A stretch of DNA of 35,807 nucleotides from Verrucomicrobiota bacterium. GTDB taxonomy: Bacteria; Bacteroidota; Bacteroidia; Flavobacteriales_E; Vicingaceae. The translations under genes and the position numbers were made by a program. The first letter of the stretch is position 1. Every line of letters starts with the position of its first letter. Location of the stretch: positions 1 to 35,807 of the forward strand of contig PAVT01000050.1 of assembly GCA_002713165.1 (NCBI GenBank), written 5' to 3'. Positions 17,230 to 26,048 of the stretch are shown in pieces. The notes below the pieces were generated by a model. It ran no database searches, was not told where the DNA came from, and saw only the letters and a list, made by a program, of their open reading frames with translations.

Positions 17230-17511
17230 TTATTTGTCATCCACCTCTTCAAAATTCACATAATCGCCCAGACCTTTTCCATCATTATGATCCTGTTTTC
17301 TTTTAGCGTTGGTTTTGATCGAAACATCTCCTTCTTTTCTTGCCTCATTTTGATGTACACTCCCTTGATGAAAGGCAGTCATTCGTTTTCTTAAAAAGAA
17401 TCTAACCAACCAAGGAAATACGAATCTGATCAGTAACCTCAAACCATAAAAGACACTAAATATGATGAGTAGTGTCCTCATAAAAGCGATTAGTCCAGCT
17501 TGAAAAATCAT
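17230..17511 (-). CDS. Small DUF4834-family membrane protein
   Basis: The 93-residue protein has one or two hydrophobic stretches in its first 40 residues (LLIIFSVFYGLRLLIRFVF, PWLVRFFL) and a basic then acidic polar tail ending DYVNFEEVDDK. That is the pattern of DUF4834, a small Bacteroidota-specific family of unknown function. It begins immediately after the carB stop (zero gap) and ends 7 bases before the YfhO-like start, so the three are probably cotranscribed. A later ATG at residue 11 is a possible start. The family assignment rests on layout and neighbourhood as I remember them. Confidence 0.7.
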   Translation of the reverse strand: MIFQAGLIAFMRTLLIIFSVFYGLRLLIRFVFPWLVRFFLRKRMTAFHQGSVHQNEARKEGDVSIKTNAKRKQDHNDGKGLGDYVNFEEVDDK

Positions 17512-20331
17512 CTATTTGCTAAGATACAGGTTTCTCTCGGAATAAATTTCTCTAAAAAACTTGTCTTTCAAATCATCAATAAAACGAATTGCTTCACCAG
17601 TTGACTTCATTTCGGGTCCGAGTTCTTTGTTCACATCAGGAAACTTGTCAAAAGAGAACACAGGGATCTTTATGGCATATCCTTTTCGATTTGGCTGAAA
17701 GTTTATGTCCTTCACTTTTAAATCTCCAAGCATCACTTTTGTAGCATATTTCACGTACGGCTCCTTGTAGGATTTTGAAATAAAAGGAACTGTTCTTGAT
17801 GCCCTTGGGTTTGCTTCTATGATGTATACCTTATCATCTTTGACGGCAAACTGAATGTTGATGAGTCCTTTTGTTTTAAGGGCCACCGCAATCTTCTTTG
17901 TGTAAGCTTCAATTTGTTTAATCGCATTCTCACTTAAATCAAATGCAGGCAACACAGCATAGGAGTCGCCAGAATGAATCCCTGCAGGCTCTATGTGCTC
18001 CATAATGCCAATTATGTATACATCCTCGCCATCACAAATAGCATCGGCTTCTGCCTCAATTGCCCCGGCTAAAAAGTGGTCTAAAAGTATCTTATTCCCA
18101 GGCAAATCACGCAGTATATTGATCACATGTTGCTCAAGTTCAGTCTCGTTGATAACAATCTTCATTCCCTGTCCGCCTAGTACATAGGAAGGTCGAACAA
18201 GCAATGGAAAACCGAGTTCTTTACTCAATTCAATTGCTTCATCTGCAGTTTCAATGGATCCAAACAAAGGGTATGGAATTTCATTTTCTTTCAAAAGATT
18301 GGAAAAGCTGCCACGGTCTTCTGCTAAATCTAAGGCTTGATAAGAAGTGCCCAAAATTGGAATTCCATATCGGTCTAGCTTTTCAGCAAGTTTAAGTGCT
18401 GTTTGTCCCCCTAACTGAACAATTACACCCACAGGTTTTTCGTGCAGAATAATGTCATAAATGTGCTCCCAAAAAACCGGCTCAAAGTACAATTTATCGG
18501 CCGTATCAAAGTCGGTAGAAACTGTTTCCGGATTGCAATTGATCATAATGGTTTCATAGCCCTCTTCTTTTGCAGCTAAAATTCCATGAACACAGCAATA
18601 ATCAAATTCTATACCTTGTCCTATGCGGTTAGGCCCTGAGCCCAATACAATGATTTTTTTCCGATCACTTACCACAGATTCATTTTCATCTTCAAATGTG
18701 CTGTAATAATAGGGCGTTTGTGCTTCAAATTCTGCTGCACAGGTATCTACAAGCTTATATACCCTTTGTACTTTAAGTTCTTGTCTTAATGAATACACCT
18801 CGCTTTCGAGACAATTTAGAAGATGTGCTATTTGACGATCAGCATATCCTTTTTGTTTTGCCTCCAACAACAATTCCTTTCCTATACTTTTCAGTGACAG
18901 GGATTCAATTTTATTCTCAAGCTGAATCAAATCTTCAATTTGTCTTAAAAACCACTTGTCAATTAAAGTGAGCTTGTAGATTGTTGAAAGTGGTATTCCT
19001 AATTTAATGGCATCGTACAAATGGAACAACCTATCCCAGGAGGGATTTGCTAAACTGTCAAGTAGTTTTTCTTGATCTCTCAGCTCTTTGCCATCAGCTC
19101 CTAATCCATTTCTTTTAATTTCAAGTGATTGACATGCTTTCTGCAATGCTTCTTGAAAAGATCGACCAATGCCCATTACTTCTCCGACGGATTTCATCTG
19201 CAGACCTAGACGTTTATCAGGACTATCAAACTTGTCAAAGTTCCAACGTGGAATCTTTACAATGACATAGTCTAATGTTGGTTCAAACAATGCTGATGTC
19301 GTTCCAGTTATCTGATTATTCAATTCATCCAAATGATATCCTATTGCCAACTTTGCAGCAATCTTAGCGATTGGATAACCTGTTGCCTTAGAGGCCAACG
19401 CTGAGGACCTAGATACTCGTGGATTGATTTCGATGGCAATAATTTCCTCCTGCTCATCATTGCTTACCGCAAATTGCACATTGCATCCCCCTGCAAAATC
19501 TCCAATAGAGCGCATCATCTTGATTGACATATCACGCATCTTTTGAAAAGTCGTGTCCGACAATGTCATTGCTGGAGCTACCGTTATAGAGTCTCCAGTA
19601 TGAATCCCCATGGGATCCATATTTTCAATTGAACAAATGATGACAACATTATCGTTTGAGTCTCTCAACAATTCTAGTTCATATTCTTTCCAACCGAGAA
19701 CAGCTTTGTCAATCATTACCTCATGTATGGGTGATTTGTGCAAGCCTCTTGTCAACAATTTATCAAATTCCTCTGCTTTATGCACAAAAGATGCACCAGA
19801 ACCACCGAGAGTATATGAAGGACGAATCACCAAAGGAAAGCCAATTTCCTGTGCAAAGTTTTTTCCTTCTAAAAAAGAGTTTGCAATTTTTGAAGGCGCT
19901 ACCCCAACCCCAATATCCATCATAAGTTTTCTAAACTCCTCTCGGTCCTCAGTGATATTAATGGCTGCAATGTCCACTCCAATCAGACGGATGTTGTGTT
20001 TTTTCCACAAGCCTGCCTCTTCACAATCAATTGCAAGATTTAAGGCTGTTTGCCCTCCCATCGTTGGCAAAACAGTATCGATGTCTGGGTGCTCAATTAA
20101 TATTTTTTCAATTGACTCTAGTTCTAGGGGCTCCAAATAAATATTGTCAGCAACCACGGGGTCTGTCATAATGGTTGCTGGATTTGAATTAATAAGACTG
20201 ACTGTGATGCCCTCTTCTCTAAGTGATCTTGATGCTTGTGAACCGGAATAATCGAATTCACAAGCCTGCCCAATAACGATAGGGCCACTGCCAATGATTA
20301 GGGTGTGTTTGATTGAATGGTCTCTTGGCAT
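17512..20331 (-). CDS. carB: Carbamoyl-phosphate synthase large subunit
   Basis: The 939-residue protein makes carbamoyl phosphate from glutamine-derived ammonia, bicarbonate and two ATP, feeding pyrimidine and arginine synthesis. It shows the duplicated ATP-grasp layout: first half with LIIGSGPIVIGQACEFDYSG (about 11-30), RPSYTLGGSG and EINPRVSRSSALASKATG; second half with VLGSGPNRIGQGIEFDYCC, RPSYVLGGQG and EANPRASRTVPFISK. The protein stops at EIYSERNLYLSK, so it lacks the roughly 130-residue C-terminal MGS-like allosteric domain of the 1073-residue E. coli enzyme. This is the usual form in Bacteroidota, not a truncation. The small subunit carA is not in the window. It is first in a run with DUF4834 and YfhO. 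Confidence 0.97.
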   Translation of the reverse strand: MPRDHSIKHTLIIGSGPIVIGQACEFDYSGSQASRSLREEGITVSLINSNPATIMTDPVVADNIYLEPLELESIEKILIEHPDIDTVLPTMGGQTALNLAIDCEEAGLWKKHNIRLIGVDIAAINITEDREEFRKLMMDIGVGVAPSKIANSFLEGKNFAQEIGFPLVIRPSYTLGGSGASFVHKAEEFDKLLTRGLHKSPIHEVMIDKAVLGWKEYELELLRDSNDNVVIICSIENMDPMGIHTGDSITVAPAMTLSDTTFQKMRDMSIKMMRSIGDFAGGCNVQFAVSNDEQEEIIAIEINPRVSRSSALASKATGYPIAKIAAKLAIGYHLDELNNQITGTTSALFEPTLDYVIVKIPRWNFDKFDSPDKRLGLQMKSVGEVMGIGRSFQEALQKACQSLEIKRNGLGADGKELRDQEKLLDSLANPSWDRLFHLYDAIKLGIPLSTIYKLTLIDKWFLRQIEDLIQLENKIESLSLKSIGKELLLEAKQKGYADRQIAHLLNCLESEVYSLRQELKVQRVYKLVDTCAAEFEAQTPYYYSTFEDENESVVSDRKKIIVLGSGPNRIGQGIEFDYCCVHGILAAKEEGYETIMINCNPETVSTDFDTADKLYFEPVFWEHIYDIILHEKPVGVIVQLGGQTALKLAEKLDRYGIPILGTSYQALDLAEDRGSFSNLLKENEIPYPLFGSIETADEAIELSKELGFPLLVRPSYVLGGQGMKIVINETELEQHVINILRDLPGNKILLDHFLAGAIEAEADAICDGEDVYIIGIMEHIEPAGIHSGDSYAVLPAFDLSENAIKQIEAYTKKIAVALKTKGLINIQFAVKDDKVYIIEANPRASRTVPFISKSYKEPYVKYATKVMLGDLKVKDINFQPNRKGYAIKIPVFSFDKFPDVNKELGPEMKSTGEAIRFIDDLKDKFFREIYSERNLYLSK

Positions 20332-20400
20332 ATTGTTGATTTAGCACTGCGAATTTAATGCACCCAAAAACAATTTCGCAGCTGCTCATAAAATATTTAT

Positions 20401-20431
20401 AAAGAAAAAGGGGATGTTATGCACATCCCCT
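20401..20431 (-). terminator. Rho-independent terminator after the BNR/T9SS gene
   Basis: The minus strand has a 9-bp perfect stem (AGGGGATGT/ACATCCCCT on the plus strand, 20409-20417 with 20423-20431) with a 5-base loop. On the transcript the stem is followed by TTTTTCTTT. It lies 26 bases beyond the stop of the gene ending at 20457 and before carB, so it should end region-3 transcripts. Confidence 0.85.
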
Positions 20432-20456
20432 CGATTCTTTAGCTTTATTCAAGATA

Positions 20457-23400
20457 TTACCTTTTGACAAATTTTGTTGAAGCAGTATTTTGACCTTGGA
20501 TGGCTCTTAGAATATAGGTTCCATTGCTCAATTCTGTAAAGTCAAGTGCAATGTTGTTTTCTCCATTCGCAATGTTCGTAAAGCCCAATTCTTTGACCAA
20601 AGCTCCTGAAATGTTAAAGACTTGTACTCTTACAGGTTCAACACTTAATGCATTAAATCGAATGCTAGCAGCATTGCTTACAGGATTAGGGTATATCATC
20701 AATGATTCTCTTAAGGAAGCAGCAGCATCAATTTGACTGAAGTTTTCTTTGAGACTCACCAACTGATCGGTAACAAAGGCTCCTCTACCATGGGTGCCAA
20801 TATATACCTGCCCCTCATTGATTGCTCCACCATCTCTTTTTGTAAATATTGTTTGCTCTATAGCCATCACCGGAACTCTGCCAAGAAGGTGATTCTCCTC
20901 GGTCCACTGTACATCTATCCGAGTAACACCATTGCTATCCACAGCGGTTACATCAGTAAACGCATTCATTGTTCCAAATACACCATATTCCGTAGCGATC
21001 AGCACCCTATTTGAATCTTGACGATCAATAATTGCGTCATATACTGGTATATCAGGAAAAGAATTATTGTCCACTCCTTGAATTTCGACAAACTGAACAG
21101 AATCCTTCAAAGTACTAACCACTTGTCCGTTGACAGTTCTGGTTGGAGCATCAATAAGGGCATTGGTAGTTCTCCAAACATGATCAACAACACCATAATT
21201 ACCAAAGGTTACAATAAGATTGTTATTGTTGTTGGGATCTAATGCTATTCCCGTAATTGATTTAAATTGACCTGGTACATTTACATTGAAATCTTTCATC
21301 AATTCAAAACTCATAATTCTAGAATCAATGATATCATTCTCTTGAGCATCAATTGAGATTTGACTAATGTCTAAATTGTTTAAGCCTTTCAATCTATAAA
21401 TTCTTCCAAGGCTTGTCCCAACAAATAAATAATTTCCATTTTTACTAAATTCAGAATCAAGTACAGCCTCACCAGCTGATGTTCTGTCAGGATTCCTTCG
21501 GGCTCCAGCAATTTTGAACCACCTTGGCTCATTCACATTCCCCCCCTTTAATACATCTCTCGACATCCAAATGTCTCTGTTGGTTGAATTGGTTCTACCT
21601 ATAACATTGTTCAATATAGTCATGGATTGAATGATGTCTGGAAATTCTGTTTCATACAAAAATTCAATGGGCGCCTTCTCGTACGCTATGTTAAAACTGT
21701 CAACAACTATTCGTAAGTTTTCATCAAAGAAAATATTTTTATAGGTCAAGGCTGTGCCAAAATTAAAACCTACAGTATCTCTTGCCTTCCCTCTATAATG
21801 GAAGTAAACTTCCTCAGTATTACGATTTATAGTAATTGTGTCAAAATTTGCTATGAATTTAGATATTCCTAAACTATCGAATGAAGCGTTTCTAGGAGAT
21901 AAATCATTGACATCGTCGATCAGTGGAAGTGTATCTTTAGGGAATAAATTTTGATTCAAGAAGCCTTCAAGCGGAATATCATTGTTTTTACTTTCAAACG
22001 GAATCAATGTTCCTGCCTTTATTGGAGGAATGGAACTTGCTCGGAATTGAACCAAGACAGAATCATTGGTTTCATTGTGGTCAAAAGACTCCCAAAGCCT
22101 AAGAGAAGAATAAAAAGGAGTACAGTTGTCTCCATTACCTTCACAAATTGTTCTTAAATCACCTGACAAAATCCTTGCGGTGTTGGCTGTAGTATTGCCA
22201 AGGGTTGTTCCTATGCCTTGCAATCTCCTAATCGCTCCAAATTGAGATGAAACTAGCCCAAGTGTTGGGTTGATAAACGACAATTCTGTATCAAAACCAT
22301 CACCACTGTTTACTTCAAGTCCACTGCGGCCAGCATTATATGGAAGCCCCATCAACAAAGTGCCATTGTCCTGAGTACCCCCTGTAACCAAGCCTGTTGG
22401 ACCTACTCCGATGTCATAGAATTGAGTGACATTATAACCTAAATCAGCTTGGGAATAGGTTGGTTGTGTATTGTTAATGTCAAATGAAACTGTTATCCCA
22501 CCATCATGACCAATAATCATGGTATTAGGATTTTTTGGATTAAATACAAATTTGTGGATGTCTGCATGCACATAAAATGGATTTGTGGTAAATCCAGGAG
22601 GCAGTTGACTAATTGCAATTCCATTCCAGCTTCCTTCAATGGGTGCCGGATCAGTTGAAGTTTGTACCCATGAAACCATTTCAATACCACCTGCAATAAA
22701 TTTTCCTGGATTATTCGGAAAAACGATGATTTCGTTATCATAAAACCCTTGACCACGCCCGGGGCAGTTAGCTCCTCTACCTAAATAATTGATTTGATCC
22801 TGAATTAACTCCCAGTTTTGTCCAGCATCTCTGGTTCTGTAAACGCCTAAAAGACAACTGTTACTTCTATTTACTATTGATGCATATTGTATATTAGTAT
22901 TGGATGGTGCTATCGCAATTTCTATTCTATCTGCAGCATTAAATGTTGTTGTATTAAAGGTTAACCCATTGTCTACCGAATTGTGAATACTACCTATAAA
23001 TGAAACCCGATCTAAGGATGTTGCAGTAATCTTACCATCAGAAGTCATTTCTACATCTAAGTATGCATTATTGTCGATTATATCTGTAAAAGTTAGTCCT
23101 CCATCAAGGCTCTCTTTTAAGCCTCTATTAGTAGCCACTAGGATTCGTTGACTATTGTTAGGATCAGTGGCAATCTCTTGAATGTATGCCCAACCTGTAG
23201 CACCCGAGTTATCTTGCCCAGGTGCTTTTAATCTCTCGGAACCACCATTTCCTGTCAATTTGTATAATCCTGTACCAACAAAGTCAGAAGCCAAATCCTT
23301 TCTATTTGCTTCAGAGAAGGAGTCGAAGAGAGAACCAGTTCCAACATAAAAGGTTCCATCAGTAGCCTGAGCGATTGAGGAAACAGTTGCAATCTTAAAG

Positions 23401-23828
23401 TCCGAATCATAAGGCTGCCACGATACTGCTCCATCAAAGGATTCCCACAAGCCTCCACTTACCCCACCAGCAATAATATGGTTGGTGTCATTTCTGTCAA
23501 ATGCTATGGCCCTTGTTCTTCCACCTACATTGTCTGGCCCTATAAACCTCCAACCAATGCCTTGGTTTTTATTGTTTCTTTTCATAGCCTTCAAGGCTCT
23601 TTCTGCAGCTTGCATATCCTTTACTTCCACTTTACCTGTGGCAGGATTACTTCGAATCATTTTCATGTATTCGAAATAGCCTTTAGCCTCATATTTTTTC
23701 CCTGAGAAATAAGATTCGTTAGGAACATAAGTTGACTTAGATTCAGTTTTCGAAGAGGAAATCATTAATCCTCCTGCTATCAAGCCAATGGAAGTGAGAG
23801 AAAAAAGAGTAAACTTTCTGATATTCAT
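20457..23828 (-). CDS. Secreted BNR/sortilin-like propeller protein with T9SS type A sorting domain
   Basis: The 1123-residue protein starts with a signal peptide (MNIRKFTLFSLTSIGLIAGG). A VPS10/sortilin-type BNR propeller follows, with blades such as DNVGGRTRAIAFDRND, GGVSGGLWESFDGAVSW and TNRGLKESLDGGLTF, and later DHVWRTTNALID. A roughly 180-residue segment (about 530-710) with no propeller repeats interrupts the blades. The C-terminus is a T9SS type A domain (YPNPVSNAASIRF, VQVFNISGALVKEL, LSNGTYILRA, ending TKFVKR). It should be exported through T9SS. No glycosidase residues are evident, so a binding or scaffold role is as likely as enzymatic. The frame is open up to a TTG at 24086, but that would overlap the next gene; the ATG at 23828 gives a proper signal peptide. 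Confidence 0.88.
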   Translation of the reverse strand: MNIRKFTLFSLTSIGLIAGGLMISSSKTESKSTYVPNESYFSGKKYEAKGYFEYMKMIRSNPATGKVEVKDMQAAERALKAMKRNNKNQGIGWRFIGPDNVGGRTRAIAFDRNDTNHIIAGGVSGGLWESFDGAVSWQPYDSDFKIATVSSIAQATDGTFYVGTGSLFDSFSEANRKDLASDFVGTGLYKLTGNGGSERLKAPGQDNSGATGWAYIQEIATDPNNSQRILVATNRGLKESLDGGLTFTDIIDNNAYLDVEMTSDGKITATSLDRVSFIGSIHNSVDNGLTFNTTTFNAADRIEIAIAPSNTNIQYASIVNRSNSCLLGVYRTRDAGQNWELIQDQINYLGRGANCPGRGQGFYDNEIIVFPNNPGKFIAGGIEMVSWVQTSTDPAPIEGSWNGIAISQLPPGFTTNPFYVHADIHKFVFNPKNPNTMIIGHDGGITVSFDINNTQPTYSQADLGYNVTQFYDIGVGPTGLVTGGTQDNGTLLMGLPYNAGRSGLEVNSGDGFDTELSFINPTLGLVSSQFGAIRRLQGIGTTLGNTTANTARILSGDLRTICEGNGDNCTPFYSSLRLWESFDHNETNDSVLVQFRASSIPPIKAGTLIPFESKNNDIPLEGFLNQNLFPKDTLPLIDDVNDLSPRNASFDSLGISKFIANFDTITINRNTEEVYFHYRGKARDTVGFNFGTALTYKNIFFDENLRIVVDSFNIAYEKAPIEFLYETEFPDIIQSMTILNNVIGRTNSTNRDIWMSRDVLKGGNVNEPRWFKIAGARRNPDRTSAGEAVLDSEFSKNGNYLFVGTSLGRIYRLKGLNNLDISQISIDAQENDIIDSRIMSFELMKDFNVNVPGQFKSITGIALDPNNNNNLIVTFGNYGVVDHVWRTTNALIDAPTRTVNGQVVSTLKDSVQFVEIQGVDNNSFPDIPVYDAIIDRQDSNRVLIATEYGVFGTMNAFTDVTAVDSNGVTRIDVQWTEENHLLGRVPVMAIEQTIFTKRDGGAINEGQVYIGTHGRGAFVTDQLVSLKENFSQIDAAASLRESLMIYPNPVSNAASIRFNALSVEPVRVQVFNISGALVKELGFTNIANGENNIALDFTELSNGTYILRAIQGQNTASTKFVKR

Positions 23829-23964
23829 AGCAATGTGTTTGTATGTTTCAACTACAGTTATGGGGCAGCAATTTACGAATAAAAACAAACAATCTTCAAA
23901 CAATTTGGATTTTGTTCTGCCTATGTTTATTGACAACTTCCTGTTGAAAATTGTTGCCTGAGAT

Positions 23965-24714
23965 TTACACTTTTCTTGAACCAAAGAGCATTGAAATGTA
24001 CAAATTGGGGTAAATGGCTCGATTGGATGTGAATGCCATGATCGGTATTTCTCTTGCAAAAACATCCAATGTAGCGCCAACTTCAATCGATCTTAATTGA
24101 TCTCTTGAACTCGAAAAATCAAAATGGAAACCAAACTTGATGAAACCACCTGGATAGAAAGTAATTTCATCAATCCCATTCAAAAAAGAGGCTTTACTGT
24201 AAATATTTTCAGAACTGTGAAGGTCTGGATCATATTTTCGCTTGACAATATTTGTTCCGAAGGAATTGGGTTCTCTTTCAGTAATGTTAAGATAAATGGG
24301 CTTTGCAAGACCAAGCGATGCTCCAAAATGAGAGACAAAGGTGACTGAAACTCCACGGATTGATTGCTTTGGGATAAAAACTTTATGAAAACCAATGCTT
24401 GGTCGAAATGTGTACAATTGATTCAGCTTACCTAAAACGTATCCTCTAGTATTGTCCTCAAACGGGTTTATGCTTTTTATTTCTTGAGGATGACGGATGT
24501 TCGCTACTTCAAGCTCAAAAACCCTCTTAGTGAAACCTGAGGTATACTTTGCGTAACGATATATAGCGCTAAATCCATTTGTATGGATGCCTATACCACC
24601 TGAGTTTTCTTCAGAGAAAACTGTTGTTCTCTCTTCGAATATAGTTTCTTGACCGTACAATGAAACACTGACAAAAATGCTAAAGGAAATAAGTAAAATA
24701 TAATCTTTACCCAT
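23965..24714 (-). CDS. Conserved Bacteroidota beta-barrel outer-membrane protein of unknown function
   Basis: The 249-residue protein has a signal peptide (MGKDYILLISFSIFVSVSLYG) followed by alternating polar and hydrophobic strands rich in aromatic and glycine residues (GGIGIHTNGFSAIYRYAKY, YVLGKLNQLYTFRPSIGF, YPGGFIKFGFHFDF), typical of a small beta-barrel. I recognise the segments GGIGIHTNGF, KSINPF and IDEITFYPGGF from a conserved uncharacterised Bacteroidota family but know no function. ATG 24714 is preferred over 24732 because it starts directly at the signal peptide and a promoter box covers the earlier codon. It lies 47 bases after ytxJ on the same strand. Confidence 0.72.
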   Translation of the reverse strand: MGKDYILLISFSIFVSVSLYGQETIFEERTTVFSEENSGGIGIHTNGFSAIYRYAKYTSGFTKRVFELEVANIRHPQEIKSINPFEDNTRGYVLGKLNQLYTFRPSIGFHKVFIPKQSIRGVSVTFVSHFGASLGLAKPIYLNITEREPNSFGTNIVKRKYDPDLHSSENIYSKASFLNGIDEITFYPGGFIKFGFHFDFSSSRDQLRSIEVGATLDVFAREIPIMAFTSNRAIYPNLYISMLFGSRKV

Positions 24715-24719
24715 AATTA

Positions 24720-24727
24720 CAAAGGTA
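24720..24727 (-). promoter_or_regulatory. Candidate Bacteroidota promoter (TTG-N22-TACCTTTG) before the beta-barrel gene
   Basis: The minus strand reads TACCTTTG, an exact TAnnTTTG match, with a TTG at 24750-24752 separated by 22 bases. This fits the -33/-7 spacing of 17-23. Only 5 bases separate the box from the ATG at 24714, so the transcript would be leaderless or nearly so. Confidence 0.35.
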
Positions 24728-24761
24728 ATCAATTGATGGTTTTAAAACACAAGCATGGAAT

Positions 24762-25076
24762 TTAATGTTCTGTTATAGCTTTGTATACGGCTTTGACAGT
24801 TATAGCTAAATGGGAAGATCTGTAAATAGATACACCAGATTTAATGGCGATTAATTGTGGAGATTGATGTTGAACATTGAGCTGCTCTGCAAGTTGATTG
24901 CTAAGTAATCTATGTTGCAACAAATCAAGAAAATATACTTCTTTATCTTCAAAATAAGTATTCCAGTTAGATTCAAGCCTCTGTTTAGCCAAATTGCTTA
25001 TTGAACATCGAGTTGAGTGCTTGAAAACAAAAACGGTTTCGGAGTAGGAATCCTTTTTGACAATTTTATTTAACAT
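24762..25076 (-). CDS. ytxJ: Bacilliredoxin-like YtxJ protein
   Basis: The 104-residue thioredoxin-fold protein carries FKHSTRCSIS near residues 18-27, the single-cysteine active-site loop of the YtxJ family. YFLDLLQHRLLSNQLAEQL and the cis-proline segment HQSPQLIAIKSG follow, both typical of Bacteroidota members. YtxJ is linked to the low-molecular-weight thiol bacillithiol, and would reduce bacillithiol mixed disulfides in the cytosol. The frame is open to 25157, but that overlaps a small lipoprotein gene; the ATG at 25076 gives the family's usual length of about 105. It sits between the lipoprotein and the beta-barrel gene, all on the minus strand. Its presence suggests the organism makes bacillithiol. 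Confidence 0.8.
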   Translation of the reverse strand: MLNKIVKKDSYSETVFVFKHSTRCSISNLAKQRLESNWNTYFEDKEVYFLDLLQHRLLSNQLAEQLNVQHQSPQLIAIKSGVSIYRSSHLAITVKAVYKAITEH

Positions 25077-25105
25077 TGTCTCGGACTCCAAAATTACCCA
25101 ATTCA

Positions 25106-25237
25106 CTAGCTGGGTTTCTGGATATTTGAATGGTCTACTTGGCTGTAAGCAGCGCAACGCTGATGAGACTTACAAGAGGACAATGCCAATGTGAGAATAA
25201 ATAAGAAAGCGAGGCTAAAGACTGTTTTTTTCATCAT
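25106..25237 (-). CDS. Small 43-residue lipoprotein
   Basis: Reading the minus strand from the double ATG at 25237 gives 43 codons with a textbook lipoprotein signal: MMKKTVFSLAFLFILTLALS, then a lipobox ending at C22, followed by KSHQRCAAYSQVDHSNIQ and a short tail to TAG. The mature peptide would be only about 22 residues after lipidation, with one further cysteine (C28) and a CAAY motif. I recall very short Bacteroidota lipoproteins with a similar KC-x-AY motif, but no function. It ends 29 bases before the ytxJ ATG. A TAnnTTTG box at 25258-25265 lies 20 bases upstream. The signal-peptide coding makes it very likely real. Confidence 0.72.
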   Translation of the reverse strand: MMKKTVFSLAFLFILTLALSSCKSHQRCAAYSQVDHSNIQKPS

Positions 25238-25257
25238 GTTTAACTAAGAATGCGCAA

Positions 25258-25265
25258 CAAAAATA
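25258..25265 (-). promoter_or_regulatory. Candidate Bacteroidota -7 promoter box (TATTTTTG) for the lipoprotein-ytxJ genes
   Basis: The minus strand reads TATTTTTG, an exact TAnnTTTG match, 20 bases before the lipoprotein ATG. The nearest upstream TTG is 32 bases away, outside the normal spacing. It lies in the 103-base divergent gap with ung. Confidence 0.35.
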
Positions 25266-25340
25266 CGGAATTGCTACTGCTATATAGTTGAATTAATCAA
25301 TTTTGTTAACAAAGGTTTCTTTATTAACTCCTGAATTATC

Positions 25341-26036
25341 ATGAATGAAACAATCGTAAATCCCAAAATCGAAAACAATTGGAAAATGGCTCTTTGGGAC
25401 ACTTTTCAATCTGAAGAATTCAAATCATTAAGAAGTTTCCTAAAGCAAGAATACCAAACAAAAATGATTTTCCCGCCTGCGAAAGACATATTCAATGCCT
25501 TTAATTTTACGCCTCTAAATAAGGTAAAAGTTGTCATCTTGGGGCAAGACCCCTATCATGGTCCAGGCCAAGCAAATGGTCTTTGCTTTTCAGTCAAAAA
25601 TGGTATCAAAATCCCTCCATCGCTCCAAAATATTTACAAAGAATGTGCAGCTGATATAGGTTTTCGTCCGCCAAATCATGGAGATCTAAGTCATTGGGCA
25701 AAACAGGGTGTATTGTTGCTGAATGCTACTTTATCAGTTGAAAATGGCAAGGCCGGTTCACACCAAAAAAAAGGTTGGGAGTATTTTACGGATGAAGTAA
25801 TCAAAACGCTTAACAACCACCATAAAGGACTTGTCTTTTTATTGTGGGGGAATTTTGCAAAGCAAAAAGAAAAATTCATTGATCCAAAAAAACATCATTT
25901 ACTTCATTCAGTTCATCCCTCACCATTATCAGCGCATAGGGGTTTTTTTGGCTGTAAACACTTCTCCACCGTAAATGAATTGCTCAAAGAACAGGGCAGA
26001 ACACCAATAGAATGGGAAATAAAATCATTGAAATAA
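25341..26036 (+). CDS. ung: Uracil-DNA glycosylase, family 1
   Basis: The 231-residue enzyme removes uracil from DNA and starts base-excision repair. All family-1 motifs are present: the water-activating loop [18 protein letters not shown] at 68-85 with D70, [17 protein letters not shown] at 125-141, and the leucine-intercalation loop [18 protein letters not shown] at 192-209 with catalytic H192. Length is normal. It is the first plus-strand gene of the right-hand block, divergent from the lipoprotein gene. The BamA-like gene follows 12 bases after its stop, so the two may share a transcript. Confidence 0.97.
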   Translation: MNETIVNPKIENNWKMALWDTFQSEEFKSLRSFLKQEYQTKMIFPPAKDIFNAFNFTPLNKVKVVILGQDPYHGPGQANGLCFSVKNGIKIPPSLQNIYKECAADIGFRPPNHGDLSHWAKQGVLLLNATLSVENGKAGSHQKKGWEYFTDEVIKTLNNHHKGLVFLLWGNFAKQKEKFIDPKKHHLLHSVHPSPLSAHRGFFGCKHFSTVNELLKEQGRTPIEWEIKSLK

Positions 26037-26048
26037 GGTTAATTCCAC

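Noticed and set aside
17512-17560. Apparent C-terminal truncation of CarB
   Set aside because: The short form ending in YSERNLYL is normal for Bacteroidota as I know the family; no remnant of the missing domain is seen downstream.
19610-20140. 176-codon plus-strand ORF inside carB
   Set aside because: It is a long shadow frame opposite a highly conserved gene, with low-complexity serine-rich composition and no domain.
23829-24086. N-terminal extension of the BNR/T9SS protein to a TTG at 24086
   Set aside because: It would overlap the beta-barrel gene and bury the signal peptide that starts at 23828.
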